A stretch of 64,000 bases of DNA from assembly GCF_030818255.1 (NCBI RefSeq), contig NZ_JAUTAG010000001.1, positions 3,038,001 to 3,102,000 on the forward strand. The letters run 5' to 3'. The notes beneath the pieces are model-generated. The model was not told the DNA's origin and searched no databases. It worked only from the letters and a program-made list of their open reading frames with translations. Positions 52,382-61,149 of the stretch are shown here, piece by piece. Source of the DNA: Microbacterium sp. SORGH_AS_0969 (GTDB lineage: Bacteria; Actinomycetota; Actinomycetes; Actinomycetales; Microbacteriaceae). Within the stretch, counting starts at the first letter, position 1, and the number at the start of each line of letters is the position of its first letter. The translations under genes and the position numbers were made by a program.

Positions 52382-54073
52382 GTGACGAAGCCCGTCGTGC
52401 TCATCGCCGAAGAACTCTCTCCCGCCACGATCGACGCGCTCGGCCCCGACTTCGACGTGCGCAACGTCGACGGGACCGACCGCCCCGCGCTGCTCTCGGC
52501 CCTCGCCGACGCGCACGCGGTGCTCGTGCGCTCGGCCACCCAGATCGACGCCGAGGCTCTCGCCGCAGCGCCGTCGCTCAAGGTCGTCGCCCGTGCCGGT
52601 GTCGGCCTCGACAACGTCGACATCAAGTCGGCCACCGCGGCCGGAGTCATGGTCGTCAATGCGCCGACCTCCAACATCATCTCGGCCGCCGAGCTCACCG
52701 TCGGGCACGTGCTGTCTCTCGCCCGCCGCATCCCGGCTGCCCACTCCTCGCTCGCGCAGGGCCTGTGGAAGCGCAGCTTGTTCACCGGTACCGAGCTGTT
52801 CGAGAAGACGATCGGCATCATCGGTCTCGGACGCATCGGTGCGCTGATCGCCGCCCGGTTGCAGGCGTTCGACATGCGCGTGATCGCGTACGACCCCTAC
52901 GTCACCGCGGCTCGTGCTCAGCAGCTCGGTGTGCAGCTCGTTTCGCTCGACGAGCTCCTCGAGCAGAGCGACTTCGTCACCATCCACATGCCCAAGACGC
53001 CCGAGACGACGGGAATGATCGGCGCCGAGCAGCTGCGCCGCATGAAGAAGACGGCGTACGTCATCAACGTCGCGCGAGGTGGCCTCATCGACGAGGAGGC
53101 GCTGTTCGACGCCCTCACCGCCGGCGAGATCGCCGGTGCCGGCCTCGACGTGTTCTCGACCGAGCCTCCCGCCGAGGGCGGCCCGGCGCGCAAGCTCCTC
53201 GACCTGCCGAACGTCGTGGTCACCCCGCACCTCGGCGCCAGCACCGAGGAAGCGCAGGAGAAGGCGGGTGTCTCCGTCGCCCGCTCCGTGAAGCTCGCCC
53301 TCGAGGGCGACCTCGTTCCGGATGCCGTGAACGTCGCCGGCGGCGCGATCGACCCGTTCGTGCGTCCCGGTATCGCGCTCGTCGAGATGCTCGGCCAGTT
53401 CTTCAGCGGCCTCGCCGACAGCGCCCTCACCAGCCTCGACATCGAGGTGCGCGGCGAGCTCGCCGCCTACGACGTGAGCGTCTACCGCCTCGCCGCGCTG
53501 AAGGGATACTTCAGCCGGATCGTCAGCGAGAGCGTGTCGTACGTCAACGCGCCGCTCTTCGCCGAACAGCGCGGGGTCGAGGCGCGGCTCGTCGTCGAAG
53601 CCGAGAGCCCGCTGTACCGCAACATCACGATCCTGCGCGGCACGCTCGCCGACGGCTCGACCCTGACGGTTGCGGGTACGCTCGCCGGAACCCGCATGGT
53701 GCCGAAGGTCGTCGCCATCAACGGCTACGACATCGAGGTGCCGATCGAGAAGCACCACCTCGTGATGCGCTACGCCGACCGCCCCGGCATCGTCGCGATC
53801 TACGGCCAGAAGCTGGGCGAGGCGGGCATCAACATCGCCGGTCTCCAGGTGGCGGCTCCGGATGCTACGGGCCGTGCGCTCTCGGTCCTCACCGTCGATT
53901 CGCCCGTGCCCGACGAGATCCTCGGCGCCATGCGCGAGGCCGTCGGCGCCGACCTGTTCCGGCAGATCGACATCGTCCGAAGACTGACGCGACAGCGTTC
54001 GGGGGAGGGGGTCGCGGGAGCGGCCCCCTTCGTCGTTTCCGGGATGGTTCTGTACGGGGTGTTCATGGCGTGA
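52382..54073 (+). CDS. serA: D-3-phosphoglycerate dehydrogenase, with an apparent C-terminal frameshift
   Basis: 563 residues as read, from GTG with GAAGGA upstream. First enzyme of serine synthesis. NAD-binding GIIGLGRIGALIAARLQAF, catalytic Arg in NVARGGLIDEEAL, Glu in STEPPAEGGPARKL, His in VVTPHLGASTEEAQ; then the allosteric intervening domain (about 320-450) and a C-terminal ACT domain (LVMRYADRPGIVAIYGQKLGEAGINIAGLQV). The protein should end soon after FRQIDIV: with one C fewer at 53977-53978, the frame reads IDIVED and stops at TGA 53985. The actual frame instead runs about 30 residues through a terminator hairpin. Confidence 0.95.
   Translation: MTKPVVLIAEELSPATIDALGPDFDVRNVDGTDRPALLSALADAHAVLVRSATQIDAEALAAAPSLKVVARAGVGLDNVDIKSATAAGVMVVNAPTSNIISAAELTVGHVLSLARRIPAAHSSLAQGLWKRSLFTGTELFEKTIGIIGLGRIGALIAARLQAFDMRVIAYDPYVTAARAQQLGVQLVSLDELLEQSDFVTIHMPKTPETTGMIGAEQLRRMKKTAYVINVARGGLIDEEALFDALTAGEIAGAGLDVFSTEPPAEGGPARKLLDLPNVVVTPHLGASTEEAQEKAGVSVARSVKLALEGDLVPDAVNVAGGAIDPFVRPGIALVEMLGQFFSGLADSALTSLDIEVRGELAAYDVSVYRLAALKGYFSRIVSESVSYVNAPLFAEQRGVEARLVVEAESPLYRNITILRGTLADGSTLTVAGTLAGTRMVPKVVAINGYDIEVPIEKHHLVMRYADRPGIVAIYGQKLGEAGINIAGLQVAAPDATGRALSVLTVDSPVPDEILGAMREAVGADLFRQIDIVRRLTRQRSGEGVAGAAPFVVSGMVLYGVFMA
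53977..53987 (+). other. Apparent one-base insertion at the serA 3' end
   Basis: GTCCGAAGACTGA reads through the usual end; deleting one C gives GTC-GAA-GAC-TGA, a typical SerA terminus. The extra tail RRLTRQRSGEGVAGAAPFVV has no family counterpart I know and is encoded across a terminator. Confidence 0.75.
54006..54029 (+). terminator. serA terminator (inside the extended frame)
   Basis: AGGGGGTCGC-GGGA-GCGGCCCCCT forms a 10-bp stem with one T-G pair and a 4-nt loop, 18 bases after the expected TGA 53985-53987. Confidence 0.7.
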
Positions 54074-54179
54074 CGGCCTGGGCGACGATGCGAGCAGCCC
54101 GCGAGGGGTCAGGACGGTGGCCTCTTCGGCGCGCGGCTCGCTGGCCGCATCCTGGATGGATGCGCCGGTCACCCGTCGT

Positions 54180-54722
54180 TCAGGTGGTCGCCGCGACGAC
54201 CGCGGCGATGAGCTTGTCGAGGTCAGCACCCTCGACCCGCGGGCTCGGGACGGCGTTGAGGTCGAGAACGGCGTTGAAGTAGAGGCCGTCGCTGACGAGC
54301 AGCACGATCTGCAGTGCGGTCTCGTCGCGGGTGTGGCCCCGCAGGCTATCTTCCCAGAGCTCGCGCACGCGTCGGAGTGATGCGGTGGCGGCGTCGTTGC
54401 CGTTCTGCGCGAGGCGGGATACCGCGAGGATCGTCACGTCGAGCGCGGAGCCGGTGTTCTGCGATGAGCGGATGTGCGCGGCGACGGCGCCCTCCGTGGA
54501 CCTCTCGATCTCTTCCACGTCTTCGCGCGCGAGCTTCTCGAGGCGCTCCACGAGCGCCGCTTCGAGGGCGCTCTTGGAGCTGAAGTGGTAGAGGAGACCG
54601 CCCTTGGAGACACCGGCCGATCGCGCGGTGGCATCGACGGTCGCCGCGCGCTCTCCCTCGTCGACGAGGATGCGCGTGAACGCGTCGAGGACGGCTTCGC
54701 GGGCGAGTGGGGGGCGGCTCAT
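54180..54722 (-). CDS. TetR family transcriptional regulator
   Basis: 180 residues. N-terminal HTH: REAVLDAFTRILVDEGERAATVDATARSAGVSKGGLLYHFSSKSALEAALVERLEKL, with the recognition helix GVSKGGLLYHF. The ligand domain includes a central helix with SALDVTILAVSRLAQNGNDAATASLRRV. GAGGAG lies upstream of ATG. It is divergent from an MFS exporter, 79 bases apart, with a palindrome over both -10 boxes: the standard layout for a repressor of an efflux pump (QacR/SmvR type). The 106-bp gap between serA and this gene holds nothing I recognise beyond terminator sequence. Confidence 0.93.
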   Translation of the reverse strand: MSRPPLAREAVLDAFTRILVDEGERAATVDATARSAGVSKGGLLYHFSSKSALEAALVERLEKLAREDVEEIERSTEGAVAAHIRSSQNTGSALDVTILAVSRLAQNGNDAATASLRRVRELWEDSLRGHTRDETALQIVLLVSDGLYFNAVLDLNAVPSPRVEGADLDKLIAAVVAATT

Positions 54723-54762
54723 GACTCCTCGATCGTACTGGCGGCGGATGCTTCTCGTCTGT

Positions 54763-54785
54763 TACTATACCGGCTGGACGGTTTA
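54763..54785. promoter_or_regulatory. Divergent tetR/MFS promoters with operator palindrome
   Basis: TACTAT on plus (54763-54768) and TATAGT on minus (54769-54764) are overlapping -10 boxes for the pump and tetR. ACCG-GCTGGA-CGGT (54769-54782), extended to TATACCG..CGGTTTA, abuts both and is a likely TetR-family operator. Confidence 0.6.
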
Positions 54786-54801
54786 GAAACGGATTTGAAG
54801 A

Positions 54802-56340
54802 ATGCTCACCTCGTCGTTGCCCACGCAAGACATCGCCGTGACCCGCGCCGGGTGGCGTGGCTGGTTCGCGCTGGCGGTGCTCATGCTGCCCGTGCTCCTG
54901 GTCTCGGTCGACAACACGGTGTTGAGCTTCGCTCTCCCCGAGATCGCACTCGACCTGCAGCCGTCGAGCATCGAGCAGCTCTGGATCATCGACGTCTACC
55001 CGTTGGTTCTGGCTGGTCTCCTCGTCACGATGGGCACCCTCGGCGACCGCTTCGGCCGCAAGCGCATGCTGCTGATCGGCGCGACGGGTTTCGCAGCCGT
55101 GTCGGCGCTGTCCGCCTTCGCCCCGACGGCGGCTGCTCTCATCGCGGGCCGCGCGTTGATGGGCGTGTTCGGCGCGATGCTCATGCCCTCCACGCTGTCC
55201 CTGCTGCGGAGCATCTTCCGCGACCGTGATCAGCGTCGCTTCGCGATCGCGATCTGGGCCTCGGGCTTCTCGGCCGGCGCTGCGCTCGGTCCGATCGTCG
55301 GCGGCTTCCTGCTCGAGCACTTCTCGTGGGGCTCGGTATTCCTCATGGCGGTACCGGTGCTCGTGCCTCTGCTCATCCTCGCCCCGATCTTCGTGCCCGA
55401 GAGTCGCGACCCCGCGCCTGGCCGCTTCGACCCGATCAGCGTCCTCCTGTCGCTCGCGACCATGGTGCCGATCGTCTATGGCATCAAGAAGCTCGCCGTC
55501 GACGGCCCGGTGTCACTCGCGCCCCTGCTCTTCGTCATCGGCGTCGTCTTCGGCTGGTTGTTCGTGCGGCGTCAGCGGCGCCTGTCCGCGCCGATGCTCG
55601 ACATGACGCTGTTCCAGCGCGGCACGTTCTCGGGCGCGATCCTCGTGAACCTGCTGAGCGTGGTCGGTCTCGTCGGGTTCCTGTACTTCGTCGCCCAGCA
55701 TCTGCAGCTCGTCGTCGGGCTGACGCCGATGGTCGCGGGCTTCGCCCTGCTCCCGGGGCTCGCCCTCATGATCGTGTCCGGCCTCGCGGTCGTGCCCATC
55801 GCGGCGCGTTTCGCACCGCGCGTCGTCGTGCCGATCGCGCTCGGCTTCTCGGCGGTCGCCTACGTGATGGTCGCGCTCTCGACCGCCGACCTCGTTCAGC
55901 TCGTCGTGGCATTCGGTCTGCTGGGCGTCGGTATCGGTGCGGCTGAAACGGTGTCGAACGAGCTGATCCTGTCGAGCGCGCCCTCCGCGAAGGCGGGTGC
56001 CGCGAGCGCCGTCTCCGAGACGGCGTACGAGGTGGGCGCGGTGCTCGGAACGGCTGTGCTCGGCGGCATCCTGGCGGCGTTCTACCGCGCTCAGCTGGTC
56101 CTGCCAGCGGGGCTGCCCGATGCCGCGGCCTCAGCCGCCCGAGAAACCCTCGCCGGGGCTGTCGCCGTCTCGCACATCCTCGACGACGCCACCCTGGCCG
56201 AGGCTCTGCGGACCGCCGCGGCACACGCGTTCGACTCGGGTGTGGTCATCACGGCTCTGATCGGGGCGGGCCTCATCGTCGTCGCGGGTGTGATCGCTGC
56301 CACTACCCTGGGAGGAACCCGCGGCACGTCGACGAAGTGA
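54802..56340 (+). CDS. MFS multidrug exporter, DHA2 (14-helix) type
   Basis: 512 residues, about fourteen helices. Family traits of QacA/SmvA-like pumps: [42 protein letters not shown] with the conserved Asp in helix 1 and WIIDVY in helix 2, [16 protein letters not shown] (motif A), [21 protein letters not shown], and [26 protein letters not shown] (motif C of antiporters). It should expel lipophilic cations or biocides in exchange for protons. Controlled, by inference, by the divergent TetR. It ends 25 bases before leuB. Confidence 0.93.
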   Translation: MLTSSLPTQDIAVTRAGWRGWFALAVLMLPVLLVSVDNTVLSFALPEIALDLQPSSIEQLWIIDVYPLVLAGLLVTMGTLGDRFGRKRMLLIGATGFAAVSALSAFAPTAAALIAGRALMGVFGAMLMPSTLSLLRSIFRDRDQRRFAIAIWASGFSAGAALGPIVGGFLLEHFSWGSVFLMAVPVLVPLLILAPIFVPESRDPAPGRFDPISVLLSLATMVPIVYGIKKLAVDGPVSLAPLLFVIGVVFGWLFVRRQRRLSAPMLDMTLFQRGTFSGAILVNLLSVVGLVGFLYFVAQHLQLVVGLTPMVAGFALLPGLALMIVSGLAVVPIAARFAPRVVVPIALGFSAVAYVMVALSTADLVQLVVAFGLLGVGIGAAETVSNELILSSAPSAKAGAASAVSETAYEVGAVLGTAVLGGILAAFYRAQLVLPAGLPDAAASAARETLAGAVAVSHILDDATLAEALRTAAAHAFDSGVVITALIGAGLIVVAGVIAATTLGGTRGTSTK

Positions 56341-56365
56341 CGTGCCCCGAGCTCTGAGGAGAGCG

Positions 56366-57415
56366 ATGTCGCGTGTCGTGAAGCTGGCCGTCATCCCCGG
56401 TGACGGCATCGGTCCCGAGGTCGTTGCGGAGGCCGTGAAGGTCCTCGACGCGGTCACCGCCGAATCCGAAGTCGTCTTCGAGAAGACGCACTTCTCCCTC
56501 GGGGCGGGTCGCTACCTCGAGACGGGCGACACGCTCACCGATGACGACCTCGCGGCCATCGCAGCGCAGGATGCGATCCTGCTCGGCGCCGTCGGGGGAG
56601 TCCCCGGCGACCCGCGCCTGAAAGACGCGAACATCGAGCGGGGCCTTCTGCTGAAGCTTCGGTTCGAGCTCGACCACTACGTGAACCTGCGTCCGTCGAA
56701 GCTGTACCCCGGTGCGGGCGGTCCGCTCGCCGACCCGGGAGACATCGACTTCGTGGTCGTGCGCGAGGGCACCGAGGGCCCGTACGTCGGCAACGGCGGT
56801 GCGATCCGTCGCGGCACTCCGCACGAGGTCGCCAACGAGACGTCGGTGAACACCGCTTTCGGTGTCGAGCGAGTCGTCCGATACGCGTTCGCCCTCGCGG
56901 AACGTCGTCGCCATAAGCTCACGCTCGTGCACAAGACGAACGTGCTCGTGCACGCCGGCGGCATGTGGAAGCGGATCGTGGATGCCGTGGCATCCGAGTA
57001 CCCCGGGGTCGACGTAGACTACCTGCACGTCGACGCGGCAACGATCTTCCTGGTCACGAACCCGGGCCGCTTCGACGTGATCGTCACCGACAACCTTTTC
57101 GGCGACATCCTGACCGACTTGGCCGGCGCCGTCACCGGAGGCATCGGCCTCGCCGCTTCGGGCAACATCAACCCCGACGGCGCGTTCCCCTCGATGTTCG
57201 AGCCCGTCCACGGATCGGCGCCCGACATCGCGGGCACCCAGAAGGCCGACCCCACGGCCGCGATCCTCTCCGTCGCCCTCCTGCTCGATCACCTCGGGCT
57301 CACCGACGAAGCCGCCCGCGTCACCCGCGCGGTCGAGGACGACATCGCGAGCCGCGACGGCGCCCGCAGCACCGCTCAGATCGGCGACGCCATCGTCGAA
57401 CGCGTCCAGGCGTAA
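56366..57415 (+). CDS. leuB: 3-isopropylmalate dehydrogenase
   Basis: 349 residues. NAD-dependent oxidative decarboxylation in leucine synthesis. Motifs: [67 protein letters not shown] (substrate Arg residues), [36 protein letters not shown], the metal site [30 protein letters not shown] and [32 protein letters not shown] 56366 is chosen because GAGGAGAG lies just before it; an in-frame ATG at 56342 lacks support. Followed by ilvE after 54 bases. Confidence 0.97.
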   Translation: MSRVVKLAVIPGDGIGPEVVAEAVKVLDAVTAESEVVFEKTHFSLGAGRYLETGDTLTDDDLAAIAAQDAILLGAVGGVPGDPRLKDANIERGLLLKLRFELDHYVNLRPSKLYPGAGGPLADPGDIDFVVVREGTEGPYVGNGGAIRRGTPHEVANETSVNTAFGVERVVRYAFALAERRRHKLTLVHKTNVLVHAGGMWKRIVDAVASEYPGVDVDYLHVDAATIFLVTNPGRFDVIVTDNLFGDILTDLAGAVTGGIGLAASGNINPDGAFPSMFEPVHGSAPDIAGTQKADPTAAILSVALLLDHLGLTDEAARVTRAVEDDIASRDGARSTAQIGDAIVERVQA

Positions 57416-57469
57416 CCTGGACCGATCGGCCCGCATCGCCCCCGCGCATCGAACAGTTTTGGATCACGA

Positions 57470-58576
57470 ATGACCACCATCGACACTGACCCCGACACCG
57501 GACTCGACCCGCTCGAGTTCGCCGTCACCCGCAACCTCGCGGCGAAGAGCGCGGCGGATCGCGACGCGATCCTCGCCAACCCCGGGTTCGGGCAGAGCTT
57601 CACCGACCACATGGTCGACATCTGCTGGTCGGTCCGCGGCGGCTGGCACCGCCCGCGCGTCTCGCCCTACGGGCCGATCTCGCTCGACCCGGCCGCAGCT
57701 GTCCTGCACTACGGACAGGAGATCTTCGAGGGCATCAAGGCCTACCGTCACGCCGACGGATCCGTGCACACCTTCCGCCCCGACCAGAACGGTCGTCGTC
57801 TGCAGCGCTCGGCCCGCCGCCTGGCGCTGCCCGAGCTGCCCGTGCCGTACTTCCTGCAGTCGCTGCGCGAGCTGATCGCCGTCGACGGCGCGTGGGTGCC
57901 GTCGGGCGAGGATCAGAGCCTCTACCTGCGGCCGTTCATGTTCGCGAAGGAGGCGTTCCTCGGCGTGCGCCCCGCGCACAAGGTCGCGTACTACCTCATC
58001 GCCAGCCCCGCGGGTGCGTACTTCAAGGGCGGCGTGAAGCCGGTCTCGATCTGGCTCAGCGAGGACTACTCGCGCGCCGGCAAGGGCGGTACCGGTGCGG
58101 CGAAGACCGGTGGCAACTACGCCGCCAGCCTCCTGCCCCAGTCCGAGGCGTACGAGAACGAGTGCGACCAGGTCGTCTTCCTCGACCAGGACCGCAACGT
58201 CGAAGAGCTCGGCGGCATGAACGTCGTGTTCGTCTACAAGGACGGCACGATCGTCACCCCGCAGTCCGACTCGATCCTCGAGGGCATCACGCGCGACTCG
58301 CTGCTGCAGCTCGCTCGCGACCGTGGACACCACGTCGAGGGACGCAACGTCTCGCTCGACGAGTGGCGCCAGGGTGTGGCATCCGGAGACATCGTCGAGG
58401 TGTTCGCGTGCGGCACGGCCGCGGTCGTCACCCCGATCGGCATGCTCAAGGGCCGCGACTTCATCGACGAGCAGCCCACGGGCACCCTGGCTCTCGAACT
58501 GCGCGAAGAGCTGACGAACATCCAGTACGGCCGCGCCGCAGACAAGCACGGCTGGCTGTACCGCCTCGACGCGTAA
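57470..58576 (+). CDS. ilvE: Branched-chain amino acid aminotransferase
   Basis: 368 residues. PLP enzyme for the last step of valine, leucine and isoleucine synthesis. Fold type IV: FTDHMVDICWSVRGGWHRPRVSPYGPISLDPAAAVLHYGQEIFEGIKAYRHADGS, PSGEDQSLYLRPFMFAKEAFLGVRPA, the PLP lysine in GTGAAKTGGNYAASLLPQSEA, and CGTAAVVTPIGM. Length matches the long (IlvE2) group common in Actinobacteria. A strong hairpin terminator follows. With leuB, ilvD and ilvBNC most of the pathway lies in this window. Confidence 0.97.
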   Translation: MTTIDTDPDTGLDPLEFAVTRNLAAKSAADRDAILANPGFGQSFTDHMVDICWSVRGGWHRPRVSPYGPISLDPAAAVLHYGQEIFEGIKAYRHADGSVHTFRPDQNGRRLQRSARRLALPELPVPYFLQSLRELIAVDGAWVPSGEDQSLYLRPFMFAKEAFLGVRPAHKVAYYLIASPAGAYFKGGVKPVSIWLSEDYSRAGKGGTGAAKTGGNYAASLLPQSEAYENECDQVVFLDQDRNVEELGGMNVVFVYKDGTIVTPQSDSILEGITRDSLLQLARDRGHHVEGRNVSLDEWRQGVASGDIVEVFACGTAAVVTPIGMLKGRDFIDEQPTGTLALELREELTNIQYGRAADKHGWLYRLDA

Positions 58577-58589
58577 TCGCTGAGTCCAT

Positions 58590-58622
58590 CGGAGGGGTTC
58601 CCGGATGCCGGGGGCCCCTCCG
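58590..58622 (+). terminator. Terminator after ilvE
   Basis: CGGAGGGGTTCCCGG pairs with CCGGGGGCCCCTCCG around ATG: a 15-bp stem including two G-T pairs, 13 bases after the stop. Confidence 0.85.
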
Positions 58623-58646
58623 TCGTCTCCGCCGGGCATCGTCCGC

Positions 58647-58711
58647 CATAAACGCGATCCGCTCACGCAAACGCGGTGTGCACGTGTTTCTGCGCGTGGA
58701 TCGCGTTTATG
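58647..58711. repeat. 65-bp palindromic element CATAAACGCGATCC (copy 1)
   Basis: Arms CATAAACGCGATCC and GGATCGCGTTTATG, with a second inner pairing (CACGCaAAC../GTTTctGCGcGTG). Followed by GGTGCG. Lies in the 393-bp ilvE-FAH spacer together with copy 2; the rest of that spacer shows no gene. Confidence 0.85.
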
Positions 58712-58795
58712 GGTGCGATGGGTGCGGCTTTCGGTTGGGTCGGAAGCGGGTTCGTCGGTGTCGGCATCGGTGATGCGGCGCAGCCCGCCCCCGTC

Positions 58796-58860
58796 CATAA
58801 ACGCGATCCGCTCACGGAAACGCGGTGTGCACGTGTTTCTGCGCGTGGATCGCGTTTATG
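58796..58860. repeat. 65-bp palindromic element CATAAACGCGATCC (copy 2)
   Basis: The same length as copy 1 and identical except for G in place of C in the inner arm (CACGGAAACG). Same orientation, start-to-start distance 149 bp, again followed by GGTGCG. Confidence 0.85.
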
Positions 58861-58957
58861 GGTGCGGAATCCTGGGCGCGCTGATGCGGTTTCGCTCGAC
58901 CCGGTCTCGCGCGCTCCGCGCGGGTCGGGAGACGGATGCCATGTCCGACCCCGCGGA

Positions 58958-58963
58958 TAGGCT
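58958..58963 (+). promoter_or_regulatory. -10 box TAGGCT of the FAH-family gene
   Basis: TAGGCT, 6 nt before GTG 58970. Confidence 0.55.
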
Positions 58964-58969
58964 GAAGCG

Positions 58970-59737
58970 GTGAAGATCGCTCGATTCAGCCACCAGGATG
59001 CCATTCGCTACGGGATCGTCGACGACGGCGAGCTCGTGGTCCTCGCCGGAGACCCGATGTTCGCGGGATTCGACACGACGGGGGAGCGCGTGCCCCTGTC
59101 CGATGTCGCGCTTCTCGCGCCGGTCATCCCGCGGTCGAAGGTGGTCTGCATCGGCAAGAACTACCACGACCACGCCGCCGAGATGGGCGGCGAGGCGCCG
59201 GCCGAGCCCCTGATGTTCCTCAAGCCCAACACCTCGGTGATCGGCCCGGGGGACGTGATCGTTCGGCCTACGAGTCTGAGCTCGCACACCGACTACGAGG
59301 GCGAGCTCGCCGTCGTCATCGGCCGTATCGCCAAGAACGTCCCCGCCGAAAAGGCGAGCGACTACATCTTCGGTTACACCGTGGCCAACGACGTCACCGC
59401 TCGAGACCTTCAGCGCAGTGACGGGCAGTGGTCGCGCGCGAAGGGGTTCGACACGTTCTGCCCCGTCGGACCCGTCATCGAGACCGAGCTCGACCTCGAG
59501 ACCGCCGCGATCACCACGCGCGTCAACGGAGAGGTCCGTCAGCAGGGCCCGGTGTCCGACATGATCCACGGCGTCGGCGCCCTGGTCGCGTACGCATCCG
59601 CGGTCTTCACGCTCCTGCCCGGCGACCTGATCCTCACCGGCACCCCCGCCGGCGTCGGTCCCTTCGTCGCCGGTGATGCCGTCGAGGTCGAGGTCAGCGG
59701 TATCGGGGTTCTGCGCAACACCGCGCGCGATGCCTGA
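58970..59737 (+). CDS. Fumarylacetoacetate hydrolase family protein
   Basis: 255 residues from GTG. FAH fold: CIGKNYHDHAAEMGGEAPAEPLMFLKPNTSVIGPGDVIVRP, metal ligands in SSHTDYEGELAVVIGRIAKNV (two acidic residues), FGYTVANDVTARDLQRSDGQWSRAKGFDTFCPVGP and LLPGDLILTGTPAGVGP. Family members cleave or decarboxylate 2,4-diketo-type acids, such as acylpyruvases and oxaloacetate tautomerase/decarboxylases; the substrate is not determined. It sits between ilvE and gltX as in many actinobacteria. It overlaps the next MFS gene by 8 nt. Confidence 0.93.
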   Translation: MKIARFSHQDAIRYGIVDDGELVVLAGDPMFAGFDTTGERVPLSDVALLAPVIPRSKVVCIGKNYHDHAAEMGGEAPAEPLMFLKPNTSVIGPGDVIVRPTSLSSHTDYEGELAVVIGRIAKNVPAEKASDYIFGYTVANDVTARDLQRSDGQWSRAKGFDTFCPVGPVIETELDLETAAITTRVNGEVRQQGPVSDMIHGVGALVAYASAVFTLLPGDLILTGTPAGVGPFVAGDAVEVEVSGIGVLRNTARDA

Positions 59738-60971
59738 CGCGACCGCGCCGGTGGGCATCGACCTCGCCGCCACCCAGCGCCGTACGGTGCGGGTCCTGGC
59801 GGCGGGGCAGGTGCTCACCGGAGTGGCTTTCGGGGCCACCCTGTCGCTCGGAGCTCTCCTCGCGGCCGATCTGTCGGGCCAGGAGGCGCTGTCGGGCTTC
59901 GCGACCGCCGCGGTCACCCTCGGCGCTGCCTTGACCGCCATTCCGCTCGCCCGACTGGCTGCCCGTCGCGGCCGGCGATTCGCGCTGACGACGGGGAACC
60001 TCGCGGCACTCAGCGGGATCATCGTCGTCATCGCGGCGGCCGCCACCCGCACCTTCCCCCTGCTGCTGGTGGGCATCGCGCTCATCGGGGCGGGGAACGC
60101 CGGCACGCTCCAATCGCGTTTCGCCGCGACCGACCTCGCGACGACCGCTCGTCGCGGTCGCGACCTCGCGACGGTGGTCTGGGCGACCACCGTCGGAGGC
60201 GTGGTGGGTCCTCTGCTCCTCGCACCCGGTGAGCTCGTCGGGGCGAGCATCGGGATGCCGCGGCTGACGGGCGCCTATCTCTTCTCGTTCGCCGCGCAGG
60301 TGTGCGCTTTCGCTCTGTACCTGCTCGTTCTGCGGCCCGACCCCCTTTTGCTCGCGCAGCGCCTCGACCGTGAGAAGGCGGCTTCCGTGGTCGCGGCCGC
60401 CGAGGTCGATCGTCCCGGTCTCGCTCGCTTCGCAATGCTTGCGGTCGCCGCCTCGCACGTCACCATGGCGTCGGTGATGGCGATGACTCCTGTGCACCTG
60501 TCGCACATCGTCGCTCCGGATGCCGTCACGCTCGCCGTCGGCGTCACGATCGCGCTGCATGTGTTCGGCATGTACGGCCTGTCCCCGGTGTTCGGCGTCC
60601 TCGCCGACCGCGTCGGCCGTCTCGCCGTGATTCTGCTCGGTCAGGCGCTGCTCGCGGCGTCGCTGGTCATCGCATCGCTCTTCGCGGCCTCTCAGGGCGG
60701 GGTGCTGATTTCTCTCGTTCTGCTCGGCCTCGGCTGGAGTGCGGCGACGGTGGCGGGGTCCGCGTTGCTGACCGAGGCGACCCCGCTCTCTCTGCGCCCG
60801 CGACGACAAGGGCGCAGCGACACCCTCATGACCGCCTGCGCCGCCGTCGGATCGGTCCTCGCGGGCGTGATCCTCGGGCTCGTCGGATACGGGGGTCTCG
60901 CCCTGTGGGCCTTCGTGCCGGTCGCGCTCGTGTGCGTGGGTGCGTTGGTCGTCCGAGCGCGCGTGTCGTGA
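59730..60971 (+). CDS. MFS transporter
   Basis: 413 residues, twelve hydrophobic segments. LARLAARRGRRFALTTGNLAALSG is the helix 2-3 loop and GVLADRVGRLAVILLGQALLAASL the corresponding loop in the second half. RFAATDLATTARRGRDLATVVWATTVGGVVGPLL resembles actinobacterial MFS proteins of unknown substrate. ATG 59730 lies 8 nt inside the end of the FAH-family gene, so the two are translationally coupled and the carrier may move a compound used by the hydrolase (inference). Confidence 0.88.
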   Translation: MPDATAPVGIDLAATQRRTVRVLAAGQVLTGVAFGATLSLGALLAADLSGQEALSGFATAAVTLGAALTAIPLARLAARRGRRFALTTGNLAALSGIIVVIAAAATRTFPLLLVGIALIGAGNAGTLQSRFAATDLATTARRGRDLATVVWATTVGGVVGPLLLAPGELVGASIGMPRLTGAYLFSFAAQVCAFALYLLVLRPDPLLLAQRLDREKAASVVAAAEVDRPGLARFAMLAVAASHVTMASVMAMTPVHLSHIVAPDAVTLAVGVTIALHVFGMYGLSPVFGVLADRVGRLAVILLGQALLAASLVIASLFAASQGGVLISLVLLGLGWSAATVAGSALLTEATPLSLRPRRQGRSDTLMTACAAVGSVLAGVILGLVGYGGLALWAFVPVALVCVGALVVRARVS

Positions 60972-61023
60972 GCGTCGGGGCGACGTGCCCCCGGCGCGCA
61001 CGAGAGCCCGCTCACCTACCGGC

Positions 61024-61119
61024 GTGCGCGTACGAAACTCCTGAGAAATCGGGGCCGTGCACCGCGCGGCCGTCGAGAACCACGCGGCGAGCCCAGAAAG
61101 TCAGGAGTTCCGCACGCAC
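61024..61119. repeat. 96-bp palindromic element with GAAACTCCTGA arms (copy 2)
   Basis: Left arm GTGCGCGTACGAAACTCCTGA (61024-61044) and right arm TCAGGAGTTCCGCACGCAC (61101-61119), imperfect. Same core as 8325-8406. It lies between two convergent genes; no ORF inside. Confidence 0.75.
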
Positions 61120-61149
61120 CCGGGCCGCGGCCGCGCGCGCGTCGGCCGA

